From Thermohalobaculum sp965247385 (GTDB lineage: Bacteria > Pseudomonadota > Alphaproteobacteria > Rhodobacterales > Rhodobacteraceae): 64,000 nt of DNA. The notes below the pieces were generated by a model. It worked only from the letters and a program-made list of their open reading frames with translations, was not told the origin of the DNA and made no database searches. Positions within the stretch are counted from its first letter, which is position 1; every line of letters starts with the position of its first letter. Location: contig CBDFHG010000002.1 of NCBI GenBank assembly GCA_965247385.1, positions 1,612,001 through 1,676,000 of the forward strand, written 5' to 3'. Positions 35,815 through 45,500 of this stretch are shown in pieces. The position numbers and the translations under genes were made by a program.

Positions 35815-36645
35815 CATAGCTCAGGCCGGTTACAAGCCGGCCTCTGCGGATCGCATCGCCTTTGCGCGACGAAGACGGCTCTCACGGATCGAGCGCCTGA
35901 GCCCGCCGGGGGATCATGTCCGCGACCACCTTGCGATGGGCTGGTCGCCAGAGCAGATCGCCGGCAGGCTCAGACTGGAAGGATCCGAGCACCGAGTGAG
36001 CCACGGTGAGATCTATTCGCTTCATCTACCGCTGGGCCGGTGCGCCGTGAGAAGCTGCATCGCTACCTGCCTCGGGCCAAGGCGACCAGGGGCCGGCGCT
36101 GTTTCAAACGCCGGCGCGGCCCGATCCCGCGCCGCCGCTCCATTCATGAGCGCGGACAAGCCATTGATACCCGCGCTCAATTCGGCCATTGGGAGGGCGA
36201 CCTCATGCAGTTCCACACCCAGCGAGGCAATCTTCTGACCGCCGTCGAGCGCAAGACCGGCCTGACCCTCGCCACCGGCTTGCCGCGCAAGACCGCCGAG
36301 GCCACCGCCGCCAGCCTCACCGGCTTCCTCGAAGGCCTGCCGGGGGCCGCCAGGCGCTCCATCACCTGCGACAACGGCCCGGAGTTCGCCGAGCACAAGA
36401 AGCTGGAATGTGATCTTGGAATCCCGACCTTCTTCCGCGATCCGCACTCGCCTTGGCAGCGCGGTTCGATCGAGAACGCCAACGGCATTCTCAGGCGCGA
36501 CCCGCCACGCAAGATAGAACTCGCCGACGACACCGAGCAGGACATCCAGGATATCGTCTGGGCCAACAACACAACACCCCGAAAACGCCCCGGTTTCTTA
36601 ACCCCCGCCGAGGCCTTCCTGCATCAATTCAGGTGTTGCACTTGA
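35815..36645 (+). pseudogene. IS30-family transposase, 5'-truncated and frameshifted
   Basis: The helix-turn-helix end is seen as MGWSPEQIAGRLRLEGSEHR (35936), after which the frame shifts near 36030 (SHGEIYSLHLP instead of the normal SHETIYRFIY). The rest reads in one frame from 36040: QFGHWEGDLMQFHTQRGNLL (first Asp), ITCDNGPEFAEHKKLECDLG (second) and SPWQRGSIENANGILRRDPP (Glu), ending at 36645. The DDE catalytic core is complete but lacks the DNA-binding N-terminus. Confidence 0.82.
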
Positions 36646-36785
36646 AATGTGAATCCAGCCTCCGCCGTTTCAATCAGTTGGTGGATTCGGTCCACGAGAC
36701 GTTTTTCAAGCATTACAATTGTCCCACATTTTGGCACACATTATCCGATGAAGCCGCGATGAATATTAATTAAGATATTGTTTTT

Positions 36786-37951
36786 ATACCAACGGCCCTA
36801 GAGATTGACCTGTGCCCATTGTCGTGTGGTGATGGAGGCGATGGCGGCTGTATCGTTTGCGAAGAAGTTCCATGCGGTGCAGCATTTGTCGACGATGTCG
36901 GCGTAGCCATCGAAGACGGTTATGGCGAGCTTGTTGGCGCGCAGGTATTGCCAGACGTTTTCGACCGGATTGAGTTCGGGCGCGTATGGCGGGAGAATGA
37001 GCAGCGTGACGTTGTCGGGCACCATGAGGTCTTTGCCGGCATGCCAGCCGGCACCGTCGGCGACGAGTGCCGCGTGGGCACCAGGGGCTACGGCGCGGGC
37101 GATCTCGGCGAGGTGGGCATTCATCGCCTCGGTGTCGGCGAAGGGCATGACCAGACCGGCGGCGGTGGCGCGGTCAGGGCAGACTGCGCCGAAAATGCAG
37201 GCCGATTTGTAGCGCGTGTCGCGGACGGCGCGGGGGCGGGTGCCGCGCTTCGCCCAGACCCTTGTCAGCGTGCCCTGCTGACCCACCCTGGCTTCATCCT
37301 GGAACCAGATCTCGAGCGGTTTGCCGTGCGCCGCCTCGGGGAGGGCCGCCGCTACCGTCCGGGAGAAGTTTTTTTTAAACGCCTCCTGCTCCGCGGGGTC
37401 GGCCTTCGGGTGTTGCGGACGCACCGACAGCCGCCGATAGCCGAGCGCCGCCAGTTGCTTGCCGACCGTGCGCTCGTGCATGACGACCCCGAACTGCGCC
37501 TCCATCCACCACTTCAGATCAATGCACCGCCAGCGTACCACCCCGTCGATCTCCGGGTCGGGACCCTTCTCCACCTGCGCGGCGAGCGCGGCCTTCTGCG
37601 CCGCCGAAAGCCGTGGCGACTTGCCGGGCGAGGGGCGGTTGGAGAGGCCGGACAGCCCCTCGGCGTTGTAGCGGTGCACCCAGTCGCGCAACGTCTGCCG
37701 GTCCATCCCGCAGGTCGCCGCAGCGGTCGCCCGGTCCGCCCCCTCCAGCACCAGCGCCAGCGCCAGCATCCGTCGCGCCGCGCGCCCATTCTTCGCGTCC
37801 CCCCGCCGCCGCTCGCAACTCCGCCGCCGTCATATCCGTGCGTGTAATCTCGACACTTGCCATTGCCATTCCCTCCTTCTCTGCGTCGATCACAGAGAAT
37901 CAGACTTTCGCTGATTTGGGAACCCCCAAGAGTCACTTGAGAGGGCCGTTA
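36786..37951 (-). mobile_element. IS630-family element
   Basis: The left end tataccaacggccctag is shared with the MITE-like element at 13.1 kb. The right end carries the inverted agggccgtt at 37941-37949, but the outermost bases (ggtat) are not conserved there. It stops 19 bases from the tRNA-Gly gene. Confidence 0.75.
36798..37863 (-). pseudogene. IS630-family transposase, frameshift in a G run
   Basis: The probable start is MASVEITRTDMTAAELRAAA at 37863. A run of five G near 37800 puts the N-terminal codons out of frame with the main part (MLALALVLEGADRATAAATC from 37769). With four G the two would join as AGDAKNGRAARRMLALAL. The main part has the HTH_29/HTH_32 domains and the DDE residues: WFQDEARVGQQGTLTRVWAK, AALVADGAGWHAGKDL and PYAPELNPVENVWQYLRANK. 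It could be a mutation, a sequencing slip, or programmed frameshifting as in some IS630 elements. Confidence 0.8.
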
Positions 37952-37967
37952 CTCACCTTTTGTAGGC

Positions 37968-38041
37968 TGGAGCGGGTGATGGGAATCGAACCCACGTCGT
38001 AAGCTTGGAAGGCTTCTGCTCTACCATTGAGCTACACCCGC
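37968..38041 (-). tRNA. tRNA-Gly (anticodon UCC)
   Basis: Minus strand begins GCGGGTGTAGCTCAATGGTA and ends with an encoded CCA. The acceptor stem GCGGGTG/CACCCGC pairs fully. The anticodon loop CTTCCAA gives UCC. The T-arm GGGTTCGATTCCC is standard. The total is 74 nt. Confidence 0.96.
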
Positions 38042-38157
38042 ATGGGCCGTCTCCCTACACCAGCGGGGACCGCCCGGCAATCCCGGAAAGCGGCTTGCGG
38101 CGGGCGCGCCAGGCTGTATCGTCCGGGGAATACCGCGAACACCTGAACGGAGACGAC

Positions 38158-38802
38158 ATGGCTGGGAAGAACAATGGCGGGCTGACGGTGATCAACCACC
38201 CGCTGGTCGAGCACAAGATCACCCTGATCCGCGACAAGCGCACGCCCACCGCCGTGTTCCGGCGGCTGTTGCGCGAGACCTCGATGCTGATGGCCTACGA
38301 GGCGCTGCGCGATCTGGAGCTGGAGGAGGTGGCGATCGACACGCCAGTATGCCCGATGATCGCGAGGAAACTGGCGGGCAAGAAGCTGTGCTTCGTCTCG
38401 GTGCTGCGGGCTGGCGACGGGCTATTGCAAGGATTGCTGGAGCTGGTGCCTTCAGCGCGCGTCGGCCATGTGGGTCTCTACCGGGACCACAAGACCCTGC
38501 TGCCGGTGACCTACTACTGTAAGCTGCCGGACGATATCGAGGCGCGCACCACCGTCGTGGTTGACCCGATGTTGGCGACGGGAGGCTCGGCGGCGGACGC
38601 GGTGGCCAAGGTCAAGGCCGAGGGCGCGAAGGATGTGCGGTTCCTGGCGTTGATCGCGGCGCCTGAGGGGATCGAGACCTTCCGCGCCGCCCACCCGAAC
38701 GTGCCGATCTTTGTCGGCGCGCTGGACGAGAAGCTGAACGAGAAGGGCTATATCGTGCCGGGACTGGGGGATGCGGGGGATCGGTTGTTCGGGACGAAGT
38801 AG
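38158..38802 (+). CDS. upp: Uracil phosphoribosyltransferase
   Basis: A 214-residue pyrimidine-salvage enzyme (uracil + PRPP to UMP). PRPP-binding loop TVVVDPMLATGGSAADAV, uracil-binding GYIVPGLGDAGDRLFG near the C-terminus, and SVLRAGDGLLQGLLELVPSA. The start at MAGKNNGGLTVINHPLVEHK (38158) is supported by cggagacgac upstream; a longer frame to 38005 runs through the tRNA spacer. It is monocistronic here. Confidence 0.94.
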   Translation: MAGKNNGGLTVINHPLVEHKITLIRDKRTPTAVFRRLLRETSMLMAYEALRDLELEEVAIDTPVCPMIARKLAGKKLCFVSVLRAGDGLLQGLLELVPSARVGHVGLYRDHKTLLPVTYYCKLPDDIEARTTVVVDPMLATGGSAADAVAKVKAEGAKDVRFLALIAAPEGIETFRAAHPNVPIFVGALDEKLNEKGYIVPGLGDAGDRLFGTK

Positions 38803-38838
38803 CGGACCTGGATTGCTGGGGTGGGCGTTCGCGCCCTG

Positions 38839-39085
38839 CTAGTTGTTTGGTCCCGGGATGAGATTGTCGGATTGAAGTCTGAACCGTTCTGGCTCGGAAG
38901 ACCACTTGCTTGAGATGAACTCAAAGACGGTGAGACCTTTGAGCGTCTTGAGGTGTGGTATTTCCAGAGAAGTTCCCAAGTAACCGAGATCGCCCAAAAC
39001 CAGTACACTTGGAGGCTTGTCTACACGGGCCTCGTCATAGATACGCTTGAGGTTCTTGCAAAACTGTCTTTTCGAGGGGATTTAT
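38839..39085 (-). pseudogene. Unrecognised C-terminal ORF fragment, AT-richer
   Basis: An open frame of about 80 codons with no ATG that ends at TAG (38839-38841). It looks like real protein: RQFCKNLKRIYDEARVDKPP, SVLVLGDLGYLGTSLEIPHL and KTLKGLTVFEFISSKWSSEP. LGDLGYLG recalls the second motif of DDE_Tnp_4 transposases, but the rest does not, so I leave it unassigned. Codon use is unlike the neighbouring upp. It is probably a relic of a foreign gene cut at its 5' side. Confidence 0.35.
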
Positions 39086-39250
39086 TTTTGCGCCTTTTGT
39101 GTTGAGCGCAAGATAGTGCACCCCGCCCGCATGTTGTTCTGGTATATTGGTTTTGACCGAAACAACAACCAGAACAGGACAGCGGGCGATGTCGCTACGG
39201 AAAAGTCTATCAGCATATTGGGGGCATATTCAAGGCGAGCTTTTCCCCTG

Positions 39251-40694
39251 CAGCAATTCTCATTATGGCTTGATTTTCTGCGATGATGTTTTGTCTTCTC
39301 ATTTTTGTGTTGTGCTGAGGCTTGAGCGGGTGCTTTAGCGCAGTTTTGGTTCCGGCGGCGGTTCGCCGGTTATCATCGTGCGGATGAGCGCGCCCCGGTC
39401 GGTGAACAGGTGATATCCGGTGATGCTCCGCAGGTCCTGGAAGAACTGCCGTCGCGCGCCGAACGCTTCACGTGCCTCATGCCAGCGCTTGGCCACCAGG
39501 TCACAGACCGTGTGGAACGCGAAGGCGAGCAGGTTCATGGTTATGAGAAGGTTGGCCAGGTGTTCCTTGCCATGGCCGAAATTGTGCTCCAGATGGCAAC
39601 CCCTGGTCTTCAGGGTATTGAAAGTTTCGTTCTCGATCTTCCAGCGCGCCCGGCCACAGGTGGCCAACTCGACGACGGTTTCTTCGTTGACCGGCAGATC
39701 GGTGACGAAGCTGTTGGTGCAGGTCACCTTGCCGGCCTTGTTGATGATCTCGATCTGAAGCCAATTGACATGCAATGCGTCTTTCCCGTCACGGCGGGGA
39801 ACATCTTCCATCCAGCGGTAGCTCTGAGTAACGACGCGGTGGCCCTTTTTCAGCTTTTTCTCAAGGCTCGGCAATTCGACGCCATGGAGCCATTCGTAGA
39901 GACAGCGGTGCGAGGAGGGTTTGGCGGTGAAGATGAAATTGCCGCCAACCCGTTGAACCGACTCGCAAATCGGCTGACGGGAATATAGATCATCGCCCGG
40001 ATAGACCGGCCTGAGATGCGCGTATTGCGGCCCGAAGCGGCAAAGCCAGCGCTTCGTGGCGGCATTTTCGCAGTCCTGTTTGTCATGTCCGTCCTGCGGT
40101 GCGATGAACTCCGGCTCAAGCACCATGGCACAATTATGGCCAGGTGCCACCACCGCCGCCGAGAGCATGGAGTGGTAATATTCCATGACGCCGTTATGGC
40201 GTTTGCGCTGCGAGCAATTCGGGCAATGAAGCTTTTGCGAGGTGAAATACCCGGTGCCGTCAAGGGCAATCAGAAGCCGTCCGCCGGGCTTCTGAAAATC
40301 CTTCAGACCGCCTCTGTCTGCAAGCAAGTCAAGGGCTTGCCCGAACAACGCGAACAGCCCATCGGGTTCCACCGGATCAAGCATCGTGCGAACATGATTG
40401 TCGGCAGGGATCTTCTCAATGGCGAACAGCGTCTCGCAGTTCGACCGCGCCCGACGCTTTTCCAACGCCCGCTGATGCGACAAAAAGGACGGGCTCTGCA
40501 TAAAAAATACCGAAAATGCAGCCATGCCGATATCGGCCATAGTGTCGCTCAAATTGCTCCCCGTGCGCATGTCGGGGAACATCGCGCAGCGGCTACGCAG
40601 AGTGTCTATGAGAGAATCGATAACCATATATGGTATCATTCATATATTTGCCGCCTTGGGAATCCCCTTTGTAACGCCATAATGAGAATTGCTG
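39251..40694 (-). mobile_element. IS4/ISNCY-like element with 9-bp target duplication
   Basis: Inverted ends: CAGCAATTCTCATTATGGC at 39251-39269 and its exact complement at 40676-40694. Direct repeat TTTCCCCTG at 39242-39250 and 40695-40703. The element is 1444 bases and intact. Confidence 0.92.
39335..40639 (-). CDS. DDE transposase (IS4/ISNCY-like)
   Basis: A 434-residue transposase with an uninterrupted frame. Landmarks: N-terminal MADIGMAAFSVFFMQSPSFL, the catalytic-Asp strand GRLLIALDGTGYFTSQKLHC, zinc-like CPNCSQRK, second Asp around RPVYPGDDLYSRQPIC, and Glu in ARWKIENETFNTLKTRGCHL followed by NFGHGKEHLANLLITMNLLA. The start at 40639 or at the Met five codons later. The intact ends, frame and duplication suggest recent activity. 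The exact IS family is uncertain. Confidence 0.82.
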   Translation of the reverse strand: MIPYMVIDSLIDTLRSRCAMFPDMRTGSNLSDTMADIGMAAFSVFFMQSPSFLSHQRALEKRRARSNCETLFAIEKIPADNHVRTMLDPVEPDGLFALFGQALDLLADRGGLKDFQKPGGRLLIALDGTGYFTSQKLHCPNCSQRKRHNGVMEYYHSMLSAAVVAPGHNCAMVLEPEFIAPQDGHDKQDCENAATKRWLCRFGPQYAHLRPVYPGDDLYSRQPICESVQRVGGNFIFTAKPSSHRCLYEWLHGVELPSLEKKLKKGHRVVTQSYRWMEDVPRRDGKDALHVNWLQIEIINKAGKVTCTNSFVTDLPVNEETVVELATCGRARWKIENETFNTLKTRGCHLEHNFGHGKEHLANLLITMNLLAFAFHTVCDLVAKRWHEAREAFGARRQFFQDLRSITGYHLFTDRGALIRTMITGEPPPEPKLR

Positions 40695-41831
40695 TTTCCC
40701 CTGGCTGGATGAGGTGGTTGGGCCGCTGACGGCGCGGCACCGTCATCTGATCACGGTGCTGGAGGTGGCGCGGGTCGAGACGTTTCTGCGCCATCGGCAT
40801 GGCTGCCCCGGCCGACCGCCGGCGGGTCGGTCGGCGCTGGCGCGGGCCTTCATGGCCAAGGCGGTGTTCGGGCTGGCGTCGACGGAACTTCTGGTCGAGC
40901 GACTCGCGGTGGACAAGTGCCTGCGGCGACTGTGCGGCTGGGAGCGGGCCGGAGACGTGCCGAGCGTGCCGACGTTTTCGCGCGCCTTCCTGGAGTTTGC
41001 CACCATCGCCTTGCCGTCGCGGCTGCATGCGGCGGTGATCGAGGTGAGCCAGGGCGCGCGCCTGATCGGGCACATCTCGCGTGACAGTACGGCGATCCGG
41101 GCGCGCGAGAAGCCGCGCAAGGTGGTCAAGGAGGAGAAGCCGAAGCGCCAGCGCAAGGGCGAAGAGCAGGCGCGCGAGGCCGGGATGGGAGCGCCTTCGG
41201 TGCCGCCGGGGCGCTATTTCCGCATGCATCTGGTGGGCTGTTTCGAGGGCATCGACTCTGAGCGCGGGCTGGAATGGCGCTGCTCGGATTCGCTGTCGCT
41301 GCGGGAGTTTCTGCGGCTGGAGAGCCGGGATCGTGTGCCGGACCATTGCTGGCTGTCGAAGACCCGCACGCGCCTGCCCCACGAGGGGCACGCGGCGGTC
41401 TTCGACCGGGTTCTGGCGCGGACCGCCGAGGCGGGTCTGGTGAAGGGCGACCGCATCGGGGTGGATGCCTCGACCATGGATGCCAACGCGGCGCTGCGTA
41501 ACATCGTGCGGCGCGACACGGGTGAGGGCTACCGGGAGATGCTTCGGGTTTGCAGGAGCGACCCCGAGGCCAGGGTCGCCAGGATGAAGGACGGCACGAC
41601 CCATCTGGCCGACAAGCCCGGGCACGCGGTGGATCTGGACACCGGGGCGGTGGTGGCGGCCGAGTTGCACCCAGCCGATGAGGGCGACACCACGACGCTT
41701 TTCAAGACCCTGGCGGCGGCCGAGGCAAACCTCGAGGCGGTGGCTGCGGCACCGACGCCAGAGAGCCCGCCGAATGCGTCACCGACAAGGGCGATCACTC
41801 ACGGGCGGTCTTGAAGGCCCTGGACGACAGT

Positions 41832-41890
41832 CCCTGCAAGACCCGGCCCTGCAAGACCCGGCCCTGCAAGACCCGGCCCTGCAAGACCCG
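41832..41890. repeat. 15-bp tandem repeat, 4 units
   Basis: ccctgcaagacccgg recurs at 41832, 41847, 41862 and 41877, coding for repeated PCKTR in the IS1182 transposase part. Other transposases of this type have one such unit. Confidence 0.92.
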
Positions 41891-42351
41891 GATCGCCGAG
41901 CCCAGGCAGAAGGGCTTTTCGCGCTGGCGCGGTGACCAGGCGGCGCGCCGGGCGGTCCCCAGCAACCGCGTGCGGCTCAAGTCCGCGCTCGCCCGCGAGG
42001 CCTTCAAGCTGCGCGCCGAGATCGTCGAGCGCTGCTTTGCCCACAGCCTCGATCGCGGCGGCATGCGCCGAACCTGGCTGCGCCGGCGCGAGAACGTGCA
42101 CAAGCGATACCTGCTTCACGTCGCCGGCCACAACCTCTCGTTGCTGATGCGCCAACTCATCGGCGCCGGCACCCCGCGCCAGGCTGTGGCGGGCGGATCT
42201 GGCGGTATTTTCGTGCTTGTTGCGCCCGCTGGAGCCGTTCTGGTCGCTCGGATCGTCCTCATCGTCTCGGAGGATGGCGAAACCGCCGACGCCGCGTCAT
42301 GTTTCGTCGTGGGGTGAAACCCGGTCAATGGTGCCTTTTTCAACGGGCTGC

Positions 42352-42577
42352 TAAGCCTTCTGAAGTGAACTTCCTGGTCTTGCCGCGTCCGCTGGTGCCC
42401 GGTCACGGCCTTTTCTTAACGCTCATAACCACCGCCATGAAACAGACTGGCCAGTCAGCCGATAGGCCTCCCGGTTGACGGAGGCAACAGCAATTTTGAC
42501 GGACGGTTTTACGCAGAACCGCCGCCTCTCATGAGGCCATAAGGTCAATTCTGTTTGGTGCCGACAGGGATACGGCG
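42352..42577. other. Spacer between mosaic IS and giant surface-protein gene
   Basis: No gene is supported. The region is the 3' flank of the minus-strand surface-protein gene. A candidate hairpin (ggcggttctgcgtaaaaccg) is weak and has no clear T-run. Confidence 0.35.
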
Positions 42578-45500
42578 CTAAAAGCGGACTTCGCCTTTCA
42601 GCATGATCGCGTGATCGGCGGCACCGTCGCTACTCTCGTGGCGCTCGCCGGTCAAATTCAGCTCAAACAACGCGCCAAGTTCCCATTCCATCCCCAGGCG
42701 ATAATTTCTGGCAGAGTCGCCGAAGGTCACCTCGCTGTAGGGGGTCAGCAGACCGCGCCCGCCGAACGCGGGCAGCCCGTAGCCAAGGCGCAGGTCCATG
42801 CGCGCGCCGTAATCCCGCTCGCCGTCGATCTTGTCGTGCAGGCCCTGTTGCCACAATCTTTGGGTGCCGCTGACGGTCTTGCCGTAGCCGGGACTCAGGT
42901 TGAACGACAGCCCGCGCCCGTTTCCTCGCTCCAGGCGAATCAGGCCATTAACGCCCCATTCCCCATAACTGTCCCGTCCCACCAAGGTGCGCGCCCGGCC
43001 TTCCAGGGTCAGGCCCATGACCGGATTGCTGTAGCGCACGCCGCCACCCAGTTCGGCCCCGAAACCGGTCTCGCCGTCGCCGCCGTCATGCCGCACCCCG
43101 ACCTCCAGGCTCGGCTCCAGCTGCGCCCCGTCTGCCAGCGTGTGCGTCCGGCTCCCTTCCAGGATCATCCGCACCCGCCGCGCGTCCACCGTCAGGGCCG
43201 CCATCTCATCGCTACCCTCCACTTCCATCTCCGTCAGCAAAGCGTCGCCCTTGAGCCGGAGCGTGGTCGCGCCCACCTTCAACAACCGGCCGAGGCCGCC
43301 CACGGCCACGGTGCGCATCTCGACATCGCTCGACGCTTGCTGCGCCTCATCATCGGCGATCTCCAGATCGCCCCAGCCGTAGCCCACGGTGGCCCACAGA
43401 TCCAGCTTCCCCGAAAGCGCGCTCCAGCCCACATAGGGATGGAAGCTGGTGAGGTCCAACTCATAATCACCGCTACGATCGGGGTCGCTGTAGTCCAGAT
43501 CGACCCGACTCCAGGACACCGCCAGGCCGACCAGCAGGTCGTCGCGCAGGCGGGCGTCCGCGCCCAGATGGGCGCTGAACAGGTCGCCGTCCCAGTCCAC
43601 CGCCCCGCCGGAACCGTCGAGGTTGCTGTAGTCGCCCGCGCCCCAGAAGGCGAGCGAAGACAGACCGGGCGCGCCCGCCGCGGCGCGCGCATTCAGCGGC
43701 AAGACAAAGTCGCCGCCGCCGAGCAGATCTTTCAGGCTGAGCGTGCCGTCAGCCATAGCTTGCCCGTGGCTGGCGAGCGCGCCGGCCACGCCGGCCACGG
43801 TGGTCTGGCCGCCGAGATTGAAACTGCCCGCGCTATCGGTGCCGCCGTCAGCGCGAGCTTGTGTCACGCGCCGCGCAATCGCGCCCACCGTGTGGCCGGC
43901 GATGGCGCGGGCCACTTCCGGCAGAATCGTGCGGTTGAGGTCGGCAAACCGTGGCAAGGCCACGGTGACGGTGAAGGTCTGGCTGGCGGTGGCATTGGCG
44001 TCGGTCACCGTGTAGGTCAGGGTGGTGGTCGCCAGCGCAGTCGGTGTGCCCGTGAGCCTGCGGCTGGCCGCATCGAAGGTCAGACCCGTCGGCAGGGCGG
44101 CACCCGCCGGCCCGGTCAGGGTGTAGCTCAGGGCGCCGCTGCCGCCGGTCGCCGCCGGCAGGGTCAGGGCGGCGATCTCGGTGTCCACGGTATAGTTCTG
44201 GTCGTCCGGCGCGGTCAGCACCAGTGGTGCGGGCGGGCGCGGATCGCTCGCTTCGGTTGCCGTGGCGGGGCCTGTGTTGCCGGCGGTGTCCGTTGCGCCA
44301 TTGGCGGCGAAACTGAGGGTTACTTTGCCAGCCATGACTGGCGTGTAGGCGATAGTGTAGGTCGTGGCGTCGACGCTGCCGGTGACGCTATCAATGGTGG
44401 CGTTGGTGGCGCTGAAACCCGCCGCATCCACACCAGTGACCGGCTCGCTGAACTCAATATCATCGGTCGCCTGCCGGCCTGCCGTGAGGCTGCCGCTGAT
44501 GTCGAAGCTACTCACCGTCGGCGCGATGGTGTCAATGACGATGGCGCTGGGTTGCTCGCCCGGGTCAAAGTCCGCGCCGGCGTCCATGGAAACCAGGAGG
44601 CCGATGTCGTAGGTCACCGCGCCTTGCACGTCCGCGACATCCGGCGCCACAACCGTGTAGGTTGCGGTGTATTCATTTGCGTTTGTGGTGACGGGTGCCG
44701 TTTGCCCGGCGATGGTCGCGGTTGGTGTCGCCGACAAGGCTTTGGAGACGGTGAAGGTCAGGGTCAGGGTGTCGCCGGCTTTGGCGTAGCCCGTGTTGGC
44801 GTTGCTGGTGGTGAGTGCCTGTGCGGTGACGCTCGGCGCGGCGATCGCCACTACCGACGCGGTCGGTGCGCTGGTGGCGGTCTTGCCGCTGCCCGTGCTG
44901 TCGTTGTAAGTGGCGACGGCTCGCAGGGTGCTGCCTACGTCGCCAGCCACCGGGGAGTAGGCCGCAGCGGTTGCGCCGCTGATGTCGGTGTAGGTACCGG
45001 CGCTACTGGATTGCCATTGCCAGGTCGTGCCGGTGACGCCTGCCGAGCCGCTGTCCGCATCGGTCACGCTGGCGGTCAAGGTATCGCCCACTCGCGGCGC
45101 GCCCGACACCGTTGTGCCATCACGGGTGATGGCGATGGCGACCACGCCGTCTTCGTCATCCACATTGGTGACGGTGACGGTAACATCCAGCGTGCCGCTC
45201 TCGTTTGGATCACCGTCGTCGGTGGCGGTGATGGTAACGAAGTAAGTATTGCTCGTGGCGTCGGAGTCCGGAGTTTCAAAGTCCCGTACCGTGTTGAAAG
45301 TCAAAGCCCCGTTTGTATCAATGCTGAAATCGCCCGCATCAGTGCCGCCCAAGGTCCAGGTGACGGTGTCGCCCTCGGCATCGGTCGCGGTATAAGTCGC
45401 CACCGCGGTCGCGACAGGAGTGTTCTCGGCATAATCCACCGCCGCATCCGCAATGCCTATCACCGGCGCGGTGTTGGGCGCGGTCGGCGTGGCGGTGGCT

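Larger units (their letters stand above)
39189..42317 (+). pseudogene. Chimeric transposase, interrupted and frameshifted
   Basis: The start is MSLRKSLSAYWGHIQGELFP; after removing the inserted IS and one duplication it continues WLDEVVGPLTARHRHLITVL in frame. This N-terminal module (ARAFMAKAVFGLASTELLVE; LCGWERAGDVPSVPTFSRAF) is a DDE transposase head of a different type. At about 41185 it fuses in frame to the IS1182 body (GAPSVPPGRYFRMHLVG). A single-base loss near 41770 shifts the frame (PESPPNASP), and the C-terminal part (ALDDSPCKTR to 42317) contains a tandem repeat. It is a non-functional composite. Confidence 0.82.
39110..42351 (+). mobile_element. Mosaic IS (IS1182-type 3' part) interrupted by another IS
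   Basis: The left end is around 39110 (upstream of an ATG at 39189). The right end carries the IS1182 terminal repeat (caacgggctg at 42341-42350). A complete foreign IS occupies 39251-40694. The 5' and 3' coding parts come from two different transposase types joined near 41185. Confidence 0.75.
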
